This document shows, one piece after another, positions 53,110 through 60,579 of a DNA stretch of 64,000 nt. The stretch's first letter is position 1, and each line of letters opens with the position of its first letter. The DNA is from a virus. Location of the stretch: IMG/VR virus record IMGVR_UViG_3300042462_000099, positions 1 to 64,000 of that record; one strand, given 5' to 3'. The position numbers and the translations under genes are program-made. A model generated the notes under the pieces. That model worked only from the letters and a program-made list of their open reading frames with translations, was not told the DNA's origin and ran no database searches.

Positions 53110-53335
53110 GCCATTTGTTTGCTGGGCAAGTTGCATGCAAAAGTCTTGACTTAGCAACCATAAAACAGCCACACAAACTACATTGCTTAGTTGCTAAAAG
53201 GTTTGGGCATGATTTACATATGTCATATCTTTGGTCTGCAACATTCTTATGAGCATATTCAGTATTTGGATTAATAAAATCCCAAGGCCTTGTGTCTCCA
53301 AGGTTTTCTATCCATTGATCAAACTTATTTTTCAT
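53102..53335 (-). CDS. Small double zinc-knuckle protein
   Basis: A 77-residue protein. CKSC (about 40-43), C (52), CGC (55-57) and a late C (70) within RYDICKSCPNLLATKQCSLC and TCPANKW form a zinc-ribbon pattern known from small phage proteins near tail genes. No function is known. Its 3' end overlaps the endolysin by 8 nt on the other strand. Confidence 0.65.
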   Translation of the reverse strand: MKNKFDQWIENLGDTRPWDFINPNTEYAHKNVADQRYDICKSCPNLLATKQCSLCGCFMVAKSRLLHATCPANKWPT

Positions 53336-53343
53336 TTTTTCTC

Positions 53344-55647
53344 CTAATCTGTATTAGAAATATCATACCACTGCTTGCCATCATGTGTCAAGGCGTGTTC
53401 TGTAAAGTATATGTCGTATGGCTCACAGTTTATAGATATTACTTCAACTGGGAACTCAAGCATTTCTAGTTCGGTTATTGATTCCCAGTTTCCAAGGTAG
53501 TCTCTAATTAAATCTGTTGAAATAACATCTCTTGACCATACAAACAATATTTCTTCATTACGCTTAACCATTATTACGTGGTTAGGGCTAAATGCATCTC
53601 CGTTAATTCTGTATGTCTTGTCTGTTGTGTGTCTAGTCACACTATTAACAGTTGTTATAACATTTTCAAATATGACATCGTCAATTGTTGACCAAGTCAA
53701 TAGTGAAGATGTTGTTGCATCTGTTTGAGAGATTTCACCTGAATTTACAGATAATAGTTCATCTCCTACAACAATATCTTGTGCTTCCTTTAGGCTGCCA
53801 TCAGCCATTCTAATTTTAGTCTTAGGTCCAAGAGAGTAGTATCCTGGGCCACGTGCTGGTGAGAATCCGAAGACAGAGAATGTTGGAGTAAAGGTAAAGG
53901 CTGCTGTTGGAGTAAAGGTAAAGGCTGCTGTTGGAGTAAATGAGAATGCTGGTGCGGTTGGAGTAAATGAGAAGGCATTTGGATCTGTACAAGAAGCACC
54001 TGATGCTCCTCCATCTACACACTTAACGCCAACATCTGCTTGGTAGCATGGGCTTGCTGGGTTTGGAACATCCCCCTGTGCACATAAATGGAATCCAGAA
54101 AGAAGCGCTGGATATGTTGGGGCAACTGGAGTAAATGAGAATGTTGGAGTAAATGTGAATACAGGAGTAAATGAGAACGTATTTATAAGTTCTCCACAAC
54201 ATGAATATCCTACGCCTATTTGATATTCGTTTGGTCCTCCAAGATAGGTCCTTCCTAAATCTGCACATGTAGCGGTAGTATTTTTAGTTTGAACATTTGG
54301 AGACTGACAATTTGGCTTTGCAAGTGGTGTAAATGAAAAGACACTAAATGGCGTAAATGTAAATACTGAAAATGGCGTAAATGTAAATGCTACGGTACAA
54401 GCCTCGCTTTCTTCCCAAGGACTTGACCTTCCTGCTTGATAAAATGGTTCAAGGTAATCATTTACAGAACAATCTGAATAAATAATATTTACAGTTCTAT
54501 TTTGAGCATATCTTTTTCTTATTGATCCAACACAGGTTCCCCAGTCGTCCCAATTATAAACATATGAGGTTCCAGCAGTACAAGTTACTACACAATCTCT
54601 TTGCTGTCTCCAAGGACTTGAATTTCCTACTACATAAAATTGTTGAGTTCCAGTGCTGATAGAACAGTCTGCATTAACTGTAGAATAATCTCTATCTGTT
54701 GCCCATCTAGACTGTGTTCCATTAGAGCATGTATCCCATTCTCCCCAATTATAAGTGTATGTTGTTGCTACCGTACATGTTGCAGCAACGTAATTCCACA
54801 TAGTTAAATTTACATTTGTTCCTGAAGCAACTGCAGTTCCTGATGCTGGAGATTGACTTTCTACTTTGCCACTATTAGCAGCAGTGCTTGTAGTTGTTCC
54901 TGTTGTAACACTTCCAGAAACTAGTCCTGCTGTTTGAAGTGCAGTTTGTGCTGCAGCAGAAGTCATTCCTACAACATTTGGAACTGTTTTATCTAATACT
55001 ACGGCTGGTGGGGCATTTGTTTTAACTGTACCCTGTCCTAATTGAGAAGATCCAGTTTGATTTGCTCCAGAATATACAAAAACAGTTATGTCGTGCATAT
55101 TATCTGGAGTAAGACCAGTTGCGGTAACACTTGTTGCTGTTGTTCCATATAAACTAAAACCTGGCTCGTTATCTGTAAATCTTGGAACAACCATTAAATG
55201 GAATGATACTTGTCCTGAAGATGTCCAACTAATTGTTGCAGTTGTTGTGCCAGTTGCAGTGCCCGATACGTTTGAAATACTTAGTGCTGGTGTGTATGGA
55301 GTAAAAGTAAACACACCAAATGGTACAAATGAAAACACTGAAAATGTAACTGGCGTGAATGAAAATGGTGTAACTGGTGTAAATGTAAATACACTAAACG
55401 GAGTAAAAGAAAATAGTCTATATGTAAAATCTATTGGGCTTTCATAATCAACCAATGTTCCTGCTGGCGCTGCTTGGGTTATAACAGTGTTTGTCTTTGT
55501 ATTATCTTCTTGAGTTACTGTAGATGCAGTTCCTACTATTAGACCATTGCTTTGGATTAATTCTTCGGCTTCTGTTTTTGATATTTCAAGGATATTTGGT
55601 ACTGAAACCATTCCTTTAGAAGCAGACCATTTGCTAATCCAACCCAT
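53344..55647 (-). CDS. Tail fibre with PASTA, TSR-like, octapeptide and Hint domains (B)
   Basis: A 767-residue mosaic. PASTA-like domains at about 16-76 (VPNILEISKTEAEELIQSNG) and 221-283 (VPNVVGMTSAAAQTALQTAG) suggest peptidoglycan binding. FSFTPFSV-type repeats lie at 78-117, 421-442, 491-510 and 558-597. A fibronectin-like domain spans about 120-210. Two Cys/Trp-rich modules (WGEWDTC at about 301 and WDDWGTC at 366) resemble thrombospondin type 1 repeats. The C-terminal Hint domain runs from S605 to D756, with SPNH (687-690) and THDG at the end. It is a paralogue of the 522-residue fibre. It likely binds and perhaps attaches to the cell wall. Confidence 0.8.
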   Translation of the reverse strand: MGWISKWSASKGMVSVPNILEISKTEAEELIQSNGLIVGTASTVTQEDNTKTNTVITQAAPAGTLVDYESPIDFTYRLFSFTPFSVFTFTPVTPFSFTPVTFSVFSFVPFGVFTFTPYTPALSISNVSGTATGTTTATISWTSSGQVSFHLMVVPRFTDNEPGFSLYGTTATSVTATGLTPDNMHDITVFVYSGANQTGSSQLGQGTVKTNAPPAVVLDKTVPNVVGMTSAAAQTALQTAGLVSGSVTTGTTTSTAANSGKVESQSPASGTAVASGTNVNLTMWNYVAATCTVATTYTYNWGEWDTCSNGTQSRWATDRDYSTVNADCSISTGTQQFYVVGNSSPWRQQRDCVVTCTAGTSYVYNWDDWGTCVGSIRKRYAQNRTVNIIYSDCSVNDYLEPFYQAGRSSPWEESEACTVAFTFTPFSVFTFTPFSVFSFTPLAKPNCQSPNVQTKNTTATCADLGRTYLGGPNEYQIGVGYSCCGELINTFSFTPVFTFTPTFSFTPVAPTYPALLSGFHLCAQGDVPNPASPCYQADVGVKCVDGGASGASCTDPNAFSFTPTAPAFSFTPTAAFTFTPTAAFTFTPTFSVFGFSPARGPGYYSLGPKTKIRMADGSLKEAQDIVVGDELLSVNSGEISQTDATTSSLLTWSTIDDVIFENVITTVNSVTRHTTDKTYRINGDAFSPNHVIMVKRNEEILFVWSRDVISTDLIRDYLGNWESITELEMLEFPVEVISINCEPYDIYFTEHALTHDGKQWYDISNTD
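53817..53869. repeat. 53-bp identical segment shared with 43364-43416
   Basis: The same exact match at the repeat/Hint junction of the second fibre, about 10.4 kb from its partner and in the same direction. Confidence 0.9.
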
Positions 55648-55655
55648 GATTAGCC

Positions 55656-56285
55656 CTACGCTGTCAAATCGCCAATAAGGATCCAGGTATCGGTATCAGT
55701 TTTTACTAGTGACCCACCAGAATATCTTGCAGCAATTTTCTTGTTTAAATTTTTACTTAAAACAGTTACACCGCTAGACTCACTAATAAATACACCACCA
55801 GTACCGTACCTAATCAAGTCAACACGCTGGCCAATAACAAATGGCACTGTTGCGTTTGTTGGAACTGTGATAATAACATTGTCATTTGAGGTAATTTTTA
55901 AAGTTTTGCCTACATCAGACAAACTAAGTGTTTTGCTTGCAGTAATAGATGTTAAATAAACAGAATCAGAGTACTCTCTCCAAGAACCATTATAATAATA
56001 TTGAATTTGGTTTATAATGTCTCCATTATCTGTTTGCTGAATAAAACAAACAAGACCATTAATTGGGTTTACTATAACATCATTACGAGAAGACGGATTT
56101 AAAAAATTATTTACTCCACCTTTTGCACGTAGAACTGATTCATAGGTTGCTGAGTTTAAAAACTTATGAGTACCGCTCCAAATATAGTTTGCAGTTGTAT
56201 TTGTGCTTCCAGTAACTGGATACCAAGCATCATCTTCTGAATCATATAAGTAGGCTAATTTCCCCTCATCGCTAATTGTTGACAT
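55656..56285 (-). CDS. Fibre protein with shared GDLTA C-terminus
   Basis: A 209-residue protein started at the ATG 56285 (overlapping the preceding stop as TAATG; the upstream start at 56306 is less likely). The C-terminal half (SDVGKTLKITSNDNVIITVP, YSGGSLVKTDTDTWILIGDL) is a paralogue of the end of the HGIADT fibre. The N-terminal half (LYDSEDDAWYPVTGSTNTTA) looks like a fibre-attachment domain. It is placed upstream of the PASTA/Hint fibre, so it may be its adaptor. Confidence 0.6.
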   Translation of the reverse strand: MSTISDEGKLAYLYDSEDDAWYPVTGSTNTTANYIWSGTHKFLNSATYESVLRAKGGVNNFLNPSSRNDVIVNPINGLVCFIQQTDNGDIINQIQYYYNGSWREYSDSVYLTSITASKTLSLSDVGKTLKITSNDNVIITVPTNATVPFVIGQRVDLIRYGTGGVFISESSGVTVLSKNLNKKIAARYSGGSLVKTDTDTWILIGDLTA

Positions 56286-56731
56286 TATACTCCTATCGGC
56301 TTCCATGCATTTGTTAATGAATCAAAAATATACATAGTTAATGGAACAGAGTCTCTATCTACCCAAAGCGCTCCGTCTGTTACTGTATTTGTTGCTGGTG
56401 GGGTGTTAGTAAAAATTGCACTTGGAAAAACAACAGAGTTAGATGCGGAAGAATTTTTGTTCATCCATACATAGCCTTCTAGTGGAGAAGTTGGAGCAGT
56501 AGCAGTTACTGAAGAACCAATTCCTCTATTATTTATTGTTGTTATATCATTTTTCATTTGTTGTAAATGATAGGCAATAGAATTTGATTGAATTTCTGCT
56601 GTTGAGGCTGGTGGGGTTGTTGTTCCATAAAGAAAAAGTCTTAATGCTGCGACAATGTCTGCAGCGTCACCATATGCTGGGATCTGGGTATTAAAGGGTC
56701 CGTTTAAGTTCGGATTTATATCTTGAGCCAT
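56285..56731 (-). CDS. Tail/fibre protein
   Basis: A 148-residue protein with an N-terminal helical part (YGDAADIVAALRLFLYGTTT) and a beta-rich C-terminus (GYVWMNKNSSASNSVVFPSA, DGALWVDRDSVPLTMYIFDS). It is probably a baseplate or fibre adaptor by location. The GAGGTGG site fixes the ATG at 56731; the TGGTATAAT promoter lies at the end of the gene to its right. Confidence 0.55.
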   Translation of the reverse strand: MAQDINPNLNGPFNTQIPAYGDAADIVAALRLFLYGTTTPPASTAEIQSNSIAYHLQQMKNDITTINNRGIGSSVTATAPTSPLEGYVWMNKNSSASNSVVFPSAIFTNTPPATNTVTDGALWVDRDSVPLTMYIFDSLTNAWKPIGV

Positions 56732-56751
56732 TTGTTAACCACCTCTAAAAA

Positions 56752-56760
56752 ATTATACCA
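56752..56760 (-). promoter_or_regulatory. Extended -10 promoter
   Basis: Minus-strand TGGTATAAT overlapping the stop of the upstream gene, about 20 nt from the ATG at 56731. Confidence 0.6.
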
Positions 56761-57334
56761 TACTAATAAACAAATGAACGGACAAATTGCCAACCAAATC
56801 GGACCATGCTCCATCCTGAAGGGATGCTCCATGAATAGTTATTGGTAATCCACGGGACGATCCGTTAGTAATTATATCTCCTACTAGCATAGAACTTGCT
56901 ATTGGGGTTTGGCTGCCAGAAATATTATGCATTACGGCAAAATCTGAAGCCTGGACTGTAGTTATCATATCTTCTGGAACCACATCTATTAAATTTATTA
57001 CAATTTCAACTTCTCCATCAACAAAAGTTCTTGACTCAACCTCTGAGTATTGATTTGTTGTCATTTTAAATATTTTTTCCCAAGTTTCATCTCCAGAGTC
57101 ATTTATTCTCTGGTATAAAAATTGATAGTCTTCATGTGAAGGATTAACATTTATACACAAATCAAAAACCTTAAAAGTTTGATTGCCACCTATAGAAACT
57201 AGATTTGGATCCCCTACAGAAGTAAATATTCTGCTTCCTCGTTCTCCATTTGGACCGACATCTAAATCTACGCTTATTGATTCTGGTCCGCCAAGAACTG
57301 TGATATCCTCTGTGTCAATCAATACATCTACCAT
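56753..57334 (-). CDS. Tail/baseplate protein
   Basis: A 193-residue beta-rich protein. SVDLDVGPNGERGSRIFTSV (about 20-39) resembles the Gly-Pro-Gly-Arg turn that begins several actinophage tail-tip proteins. The rest has EVEIVINLIDVVPEDMITTV and a Gly/Ser/Asn-rich end. Its start is adjacent to the preceding stop. Function is inferred from position. Confidence 0.55.
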   Translation of the reverse strand: MVDVLIDTEDITVLGGPESISVDLDVGPNGERGSRIFTSVGDPNLVSIGGNQTFKVFDLCINVNPSHEDYQFLYQRINDSGDETWEKIFKMTTNQYSEVESRTFVDGEVEIVINLIDVVPEDMITTVQASDFAVMHNISGSQTPIASSMLVGDIITNGSSRGLPITIHGASLQDGAWSDLVGNLSVHLFISMV

Positions 57335-57754
57335 TTAAGACTCCAGACTTGGGTTTGTTACATCTTCAACAACAGTTATAATACCAGTTAAAACTGTGAT
57401 TACCTTATCGTATGGTTGAGGATCTGTGTTACCAGAACGTCCATCAACTATTTGTATGTCGTAGACATACTGAACTGTAGAGTTTAGAAGATTTCCATCT
57501 CCTGGCCTAATTGCACATGTTAAATATGTGTTATCTGCAGATATTGAAGCATATGCTTTAACTACAGCAGGGTTTGACGCATAGTCAAGACCTCTGGTTG
57601 GCGCAATTGTAAATTTTGGTCCTTTTAATGTACCTGCATTATGTTCAAATTCAGAAAGGTTATAGGGTGTACCGTCAGACTTTTTTGGGTATACCCGAAA
57701 TTCATAGGTATCACCTTTATAGTATGTAATGTTCATTGTGCCTGGGAATGCCAT
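57335..57754 (-). CDS. Beta-sandwich baseplate/fibre protein (copy 2 of 3)
   Basis: A 139-residue protein sharing the skeleton of the other two copies: ITYYKGDTYEFRVYPKKSDG at the start, YVYDIQIVDGR in the middle and ITVLTGIITVVEDVTNP at the end. The copies are diverged and may dock different fibres. It has a TGGTATAAT promoter exactly 6 nt from the ATG, a textbook leaderless start. Confidence 0.6.
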   Translation of the reverse strand: MAFPGTMNITYYKGDTYEFRVYPKKSDGTPYNLSEFEHNAGTLKGPKFTIAPTRGLDYASNPAVVKAYASISADNTYLTCAIRPGDGNLLNSTVQYVYDIQIVDGRSGNTDPQPYDKVITVLTGIITVVEDVTNPSLES

Positions 57755-57760
57755 GATTTT

Positions 57761-57769
57761 ATTATACCA
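57761..57769 (-). promoter_or_regulatory. Extended -10 promoter, leaderless position
   Basis: Minus-strand TGGTATAAT, 6 nt from the ATG at 57754. Confidence 0.7.
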
Positions 57770-57771
57770 TG

Positions 57772-58497
57772 TTACCTGACTGAAACTGCTATACTTTTTA
57801 ACAATACTATTGCGTCCATATCGGTTCTAACCTGTGGACTAATTCCAGAAATCTTATCAGCATCTGAATTTAAAAATAGGGTTTGAGTGACAGAGAGGTC
57901 ATACGAATATTGATATTTTAAAGATGCTACAAAAGATATAACTTCAGACTTGCTTTCAGGGAAAAATGATCTAACCCATACTTCTGTATTTGAAGAATAT
58001 GTAGTGATTTCAAAATCATAAGTTATTTGTAGTTGGGTGCCAAGTTCTAATCCTTTAAGGTTAATTCTTTTTGTTTCTTTTCCATATAGACCCTGAGAAT
58101 TTGATGGAAGATATTTTTCAACTGTTTCACGTGAAACATTTCCAAGAGTTAAGGATACCCAACCATCTTCTCCCTGAGACGCTCCAGTTTTTGTTGGTAT
58201 CAGGTTATCAGATACGTACTTTGCCCAACCTGCTGGCTGATTGTAATTTGGTAAAGAACTTTTTCCATCTTGTCCTTTTTGTCCAGTATCTCCCTTTTGT
58301 CCTTTTTGTCCATCTTGTCCAGGTTCACCTTTAGGGCCTTGAGGTCCAGTTTCTCCTTGAAGACCTCTTGGTCCTTGAGGGCCAGGAACTGGAATATATC
58401 CGACTGAGTTGTCCGTAACTATACTTTGCTGGTTTTCAACTTGAGATGCGTATGCCGCTTTCTTGCTTATTGGAAAATCCATATTTTTAGAAACCAC
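57772..58497 (-). CDS. Collagen-like fibre protein
   Basis: A 241-residue protein with 14 uninterrupted Gly-X-Y triplets at about 39-80 (GPQ, GPR, GLQ, GET... GQD, GKS). This would fold into a trimeric collagen-like stalk. The Y position holds Lys four times (GPK and GQK) and Pro once (GEP), sites typical for hydroxylation. The C-terminal globular domain (about 90-241) is beta-rich. The start is the GTG at 58497, because GGAGGA lies 4 nt upstream; the ATG at 58482 is too far from it. It is likely a tail or fibre appendage. Confidence 0.8.
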   Translation of the reverse strand: MVSKNMDFPISKKAAYASQVENQQSIVTDNSVGYIPVPGPQGPRGLQGETGPQGPKGEPGQDGQKGQKGDTGQKGQDGKSSLPNYNQPAGWAKYVSDNLIPTKTGASQGEDGWVSLTLGNVSRETVEKYLPSNSQGLYGKETKRINLKGLELGTQLQITYDFEITTYSSNTEVWVRSFFPESKSEVISFVASLKYQYSYDLSVTQTLFLNSDADKISGISPQVRTDMDAIVLLKSIAVSVR

Positions 58498-58512
58498 AAA
58501 TCCTCCAGTAAA

Positions 58513-58614
58513 TTATTTTTTAACTTTAAAAACTTTTACATTTCCATTTGTTGAAATTTTTATTGCTGACGGTAATTGAATGGGAGTTATATGGGATACT
58601 TTTATAATTGGCAT
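58513..58614 (-). CDS. Very small protein between baseplate and collagen-like genes
   Basis: A 33-residue reading frame (MPIIKVSHITPIQLPSAIKI then a basic end VKVFKVKK) whose ATG overlaps the preceding stop as TAATG. Such overlaps mark translated genes in this genome. Function is unknown; it may be a short virion peptide or a regulator. Confidence 0.55.
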   Translation of the reverse strand: MPIIKVSHITPIQLPSAIKISTNGNVKVFKVKK

Positions 58615-58991
58615 TAGATGGTACCTGTAATATCGCCAATCACATTTATTGTTCCAATAACTGGAGTCCATACAGTATCGTCAATTTTAACTTGAAGATC
58701 AAAAATTAATTCAGAAACTATACTTTTATAGGTTGTTCCCCAATAAGATGTTATATCTGGAGAAGCGGTAACAACTACATATCCAGGATGTGAAGAAACT
58801 ACTAAATCATCAATTATCTGAGTTTTTGGATCATAGGAACTTGCTTTAAAAATCCAGCCAGTAGTATCAAATAATGAGACTTCATCATTTTCTAAAAAGT
58901 CGATTCTTATAGTTGCAGTATCACCACGAACTACAGACCACTTGATATTTATCGGGTCATAGCCAAAAACTTCAGGTCCACAGATAGTCAT
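58614..58991 (-). CDS. Beta-sandwich baseplate/fibre protein (copy 3 of 3)
   Basis: A 125-residue protein of the same type as copies at 49495-49902 and 57335-57754: IKWSVVRGDTATIRIDFLEN, ELIFDLQVKIDDTVWTPVIG, then INVIGDITG. The first gene of this operon, transcribed from TGGTATAAT 8 nt from the ATG, thus near leaderless. Confidence 0.6.
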   Translation of the reverse strand: MTICGPEVFGYDPINIKWSVVRGDTATIRIDFLENDEVSLFDTTGWIFKASSYDPKTQIIDDLVVSSHPGYVVVTASPDITSYWGTTYKSIVSELIFDLQVKIDDTVWTPVIGTINVIGDITGTI

Positions 58992-58999
58992 AATACTAG

Positions 59000-59008
59000 A
59001 TTATACCA
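59000..59008 (-). promoter_or_regulatory. Extended -10 promoter, near leaderless
   Basis: Minus-strand TGGTATAAT, 8 nt from the ATG at 58991. It lies inside the first of three ATACCATG-like elements. Confidence 0.65.
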
Positions 59009-59019
59009 TGAAAAATGAC

Positions 59020-59060
59020 TAATACCATGATCGGTGGGTATAGGACAAACCATGGTATTA
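59020..59060. repeat. Inverted repeat near late promoter
   Basis: TAATACCATG (59020-59029) and its inverse CATGGTATTA (59051-59060) are 21 nt apart. A third related copy, TTATACCATG, overlaps the promoter at 59001-59010. They could be operator sites of a phage regulator. The rest of the 59009-59200 gap holds no gene that I can see. Confidence 0.5.
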
Positions 59061-59200
59061 GACTATAAAATTGTACCACAAAAAGGGACAATCTGGACAT
59101 GATATTAAAGTTTACCAAACTGTTACAATTGGATATGTCCGTTTTGTTACTATAAGTCTATTTTAGCCATGTATTGGATAGTGTATACTAAATATATATA

Positions 59201-59225
59201 AGAAAAAAGAACTATCTTTATAGTT
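59201..59225 (-). terminator. Terminator after holin gene
   Basis: On the minus strand AACTAT-AAAG-ATAGTT is followed by CTTTTTTCT. It is nested in a larger AT-rich inverted repeat (about 59193-59253). Confidence 0.55.
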
Positions 59226-59256
59226 TTAAAAGATATCTTATATATAGTATATATAG

Positions 59257-59508
59257 TTACTTGGATTTTGCAATATACTCAATAAGAATATCATACATGT
59301 GATCTAATTTTCGATCCATATCTTTTCTTTTGGTATCTGCTTCGTTTAGACGACTCTCTAATCTTGAAACTTGATCTTTGATACTTGATCCTGAATTTGG
59401 TTTAAGTTCGCTTAAGTAATGTCTCACCAGCCACTTGATTGCAAAGGCTATAGATGATACAATTGTTAGAATGGCTACTATAAGGGAAGCCCAGTCTTGT
59501 ACTGTCAT
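59257..59508 (-). CDS. Probable holin
   Basis: An 83-residue protein from the ATG at 59508. It has a short N-terminus, one strong transmembrane helix (about 7-27, ASLIVAILTIVSSIAFAIKW), then a basic-to-charged coiled coil (about 40-83). This is a common single-span holin layout. It would open the membrane for lysis, although the endolysin has its own signal peptide. A TATAAT hexamer is 9 nt upstream of the ATG, and a terminator follows the gene. Confidence 0.65.
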   Translation of the reverse strand: MTVQDWASLIVAILTIVSSIAFAIKWLVRHYLSELKPNSGSSIKDQVSRLESRLNEADTKRKDMDRKLDHMYDILIEYIAKSK

Positions 59509-59517
59509 AATAAGATT

Positions 59518-59523
59518 ATTATA
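59518..59523 (-). promoter_or_regulatory. TATAAT of holin gene, back-to-back with plus-strand gene
   Basis: Minus-strand TATAAT, 9 nt from the ATG at 59508. Only 32 bp separate the two divergent start codons. Confidence 0.5.
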
Positions 59524-59540
59524 AGGGGTGTATTTTAAAA

Positions 59541-60311
59541 ATGAAAACACAGATACTTAAAACACTTGAGCATTCTAAGAATTTAATTATATCCCCTGAC
59601 ATGGATGGTTTTATGACCGCAAAATTATTGGAGCGTTTTAACGGTTCGAAAATAGTGGGTTCGTACGATAAAAATCTTTTATGTCTCGCCGACGGGATCT
59701 CCCCAGAGGAATGCTTATTTGTAGACTGTGACATGAATCGAGAAGGTTTTGTTTCACTCGGAAATCATATGCGTTTAATAGAGGATGCTATGTCTTCTAA
59801 GTCGTTCAATCCGAATGTACACTTCGGCGTGACGACATATAGCGACAAGTTTCCTTACGCAACTGCGTTTTTAATTTCGTTCGCAACAGAGGTTCAAACC
59901 TCCGAATCTGACCTTATACGCATGGCCTTTGCTGATTCAACTCTACGCAATATGGAAAAGTACAGCAACAACATGCGAAACTGGTCAACACGGATGGAAC
60001 ATCCTGCAATAAAGTACATAATAGACAATTCGGACATTGCACGGGATAACGATAAGCAAGCAAGATTTGAATATGTTGATCAATCATTTACATCTAAGAG
60101 ATACGGCAAGGAACGTTACCTCAATACCCTTAATACGGCCCTAGAAGCCCAGCAGATGAGTTTTGAGCCATTAGTCCAGGGTGTTAAGTATATGGCTGAC
60201 AAAGTAGGCCGAAACACCTTGGTACGATATCAAAAAGATATAATCTCATATGCTGAAATATTTACAGATGAATATAGCGTGACATATGACCAGGAAATAG
60301 AGTGGAAATAA
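59541..60311 (+). CDS. DHH-like phosphoesterase
   Basis: A 256-residue protein. The N-terminal motif LIISPDMDGFMTAKLLERF (15-33) resembles the DHH-family motif I (DxDG), and EECLFVDCDMNR (56-67) resembles motif II. The hallmark DHH triad itself is not obvious, so this is a diverged member or a look-alike. DHH enzymes cut nucleotides or short nucleic acid, such as RecJ-type or nanoRNases. First gene of the plus-strand block; an AAGGGG site precedes the ATG. Confidence 0.5.
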   Translation: MKTQILKTLEHSKNLIISPDMDGFMTAKLLERFNGSKIVGSYDKNLLCLADGISPEECLFVDCDMNREGFVSLGNHMRLIEDAMSSKSFNPNVHFGVTTYSDKFPYATAFLISFATEVQTSESDLIRMAFADSTLRNMEKYSNNMRNWSTRMEHPAIKYIIDNSDIARDNDKQARFEYVDQSFTSKRYGKERYLNTLNTALEAQQMSFEPLVQGVKYMADKVGRNTLVRYQKDIISYAEIFTDEYSVTYDQEIEWK

Positions 60312-60314
60312 GGT

Positions 60315-60343
60315 TTGACGGATATTTGCCAATACGCTATAAT
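60315..60343 (+). promoter_or_regulatory. Sigma-70/A-type promoter
   Basis: TTGACG (60315-60320), 17-nt spacer, TATAAT (60338-60343), upstream of the gene at 60394. Confidence 0.8.
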
Positions 60344-60351
60344 AGTTATAC

Positions 60352-60365
60352 AACCGTTTTCGGTT
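60352..60365 (+). promoter_or_regulatory. 5' leader hairpin
   Basis: AACCG-TTTT-CGGTT lies at the predicted transcription start of the 60394 gene, before its GAGGAG site. Confidence 0.5.
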
Positions 60366-60393
60366 TAACATGTTAACACCAGAGGAGAATACA

Positions 60394-60579
60394 ATGAAGG
60401 ATACAGCAGTAGAAATTATGTCTGAGACTGTTGAACAGTTTAATAGACAAATGGCAGCACAGCAAAATATGGATCCCGCCGAAATTGAAAAAATCATTAA
60501 CGAGCAGTCTTATCAACTTCGTTATATGAATGGCATTATTTACGATGCATTAAAAGATAACGGTCATATTACAGAATAA
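60394..60579 (+). CDS. Small helical protein
   Basis: A 61-residue, all-helical acidic protein (SETVEQFNRQMAAQQNMDPA). The ATG at 60394 has a GAGGAG site; the upstream ATG at 60370 does not. Function is unknown. Its stop overlaps the next start as TAATG. Confidence 0.6.
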   Translation: MKDTAVEIMSETVEQFNRQMAAQQNMDPAEIEKIINEQSYQLRYMNGIIYDALKDNGHITE

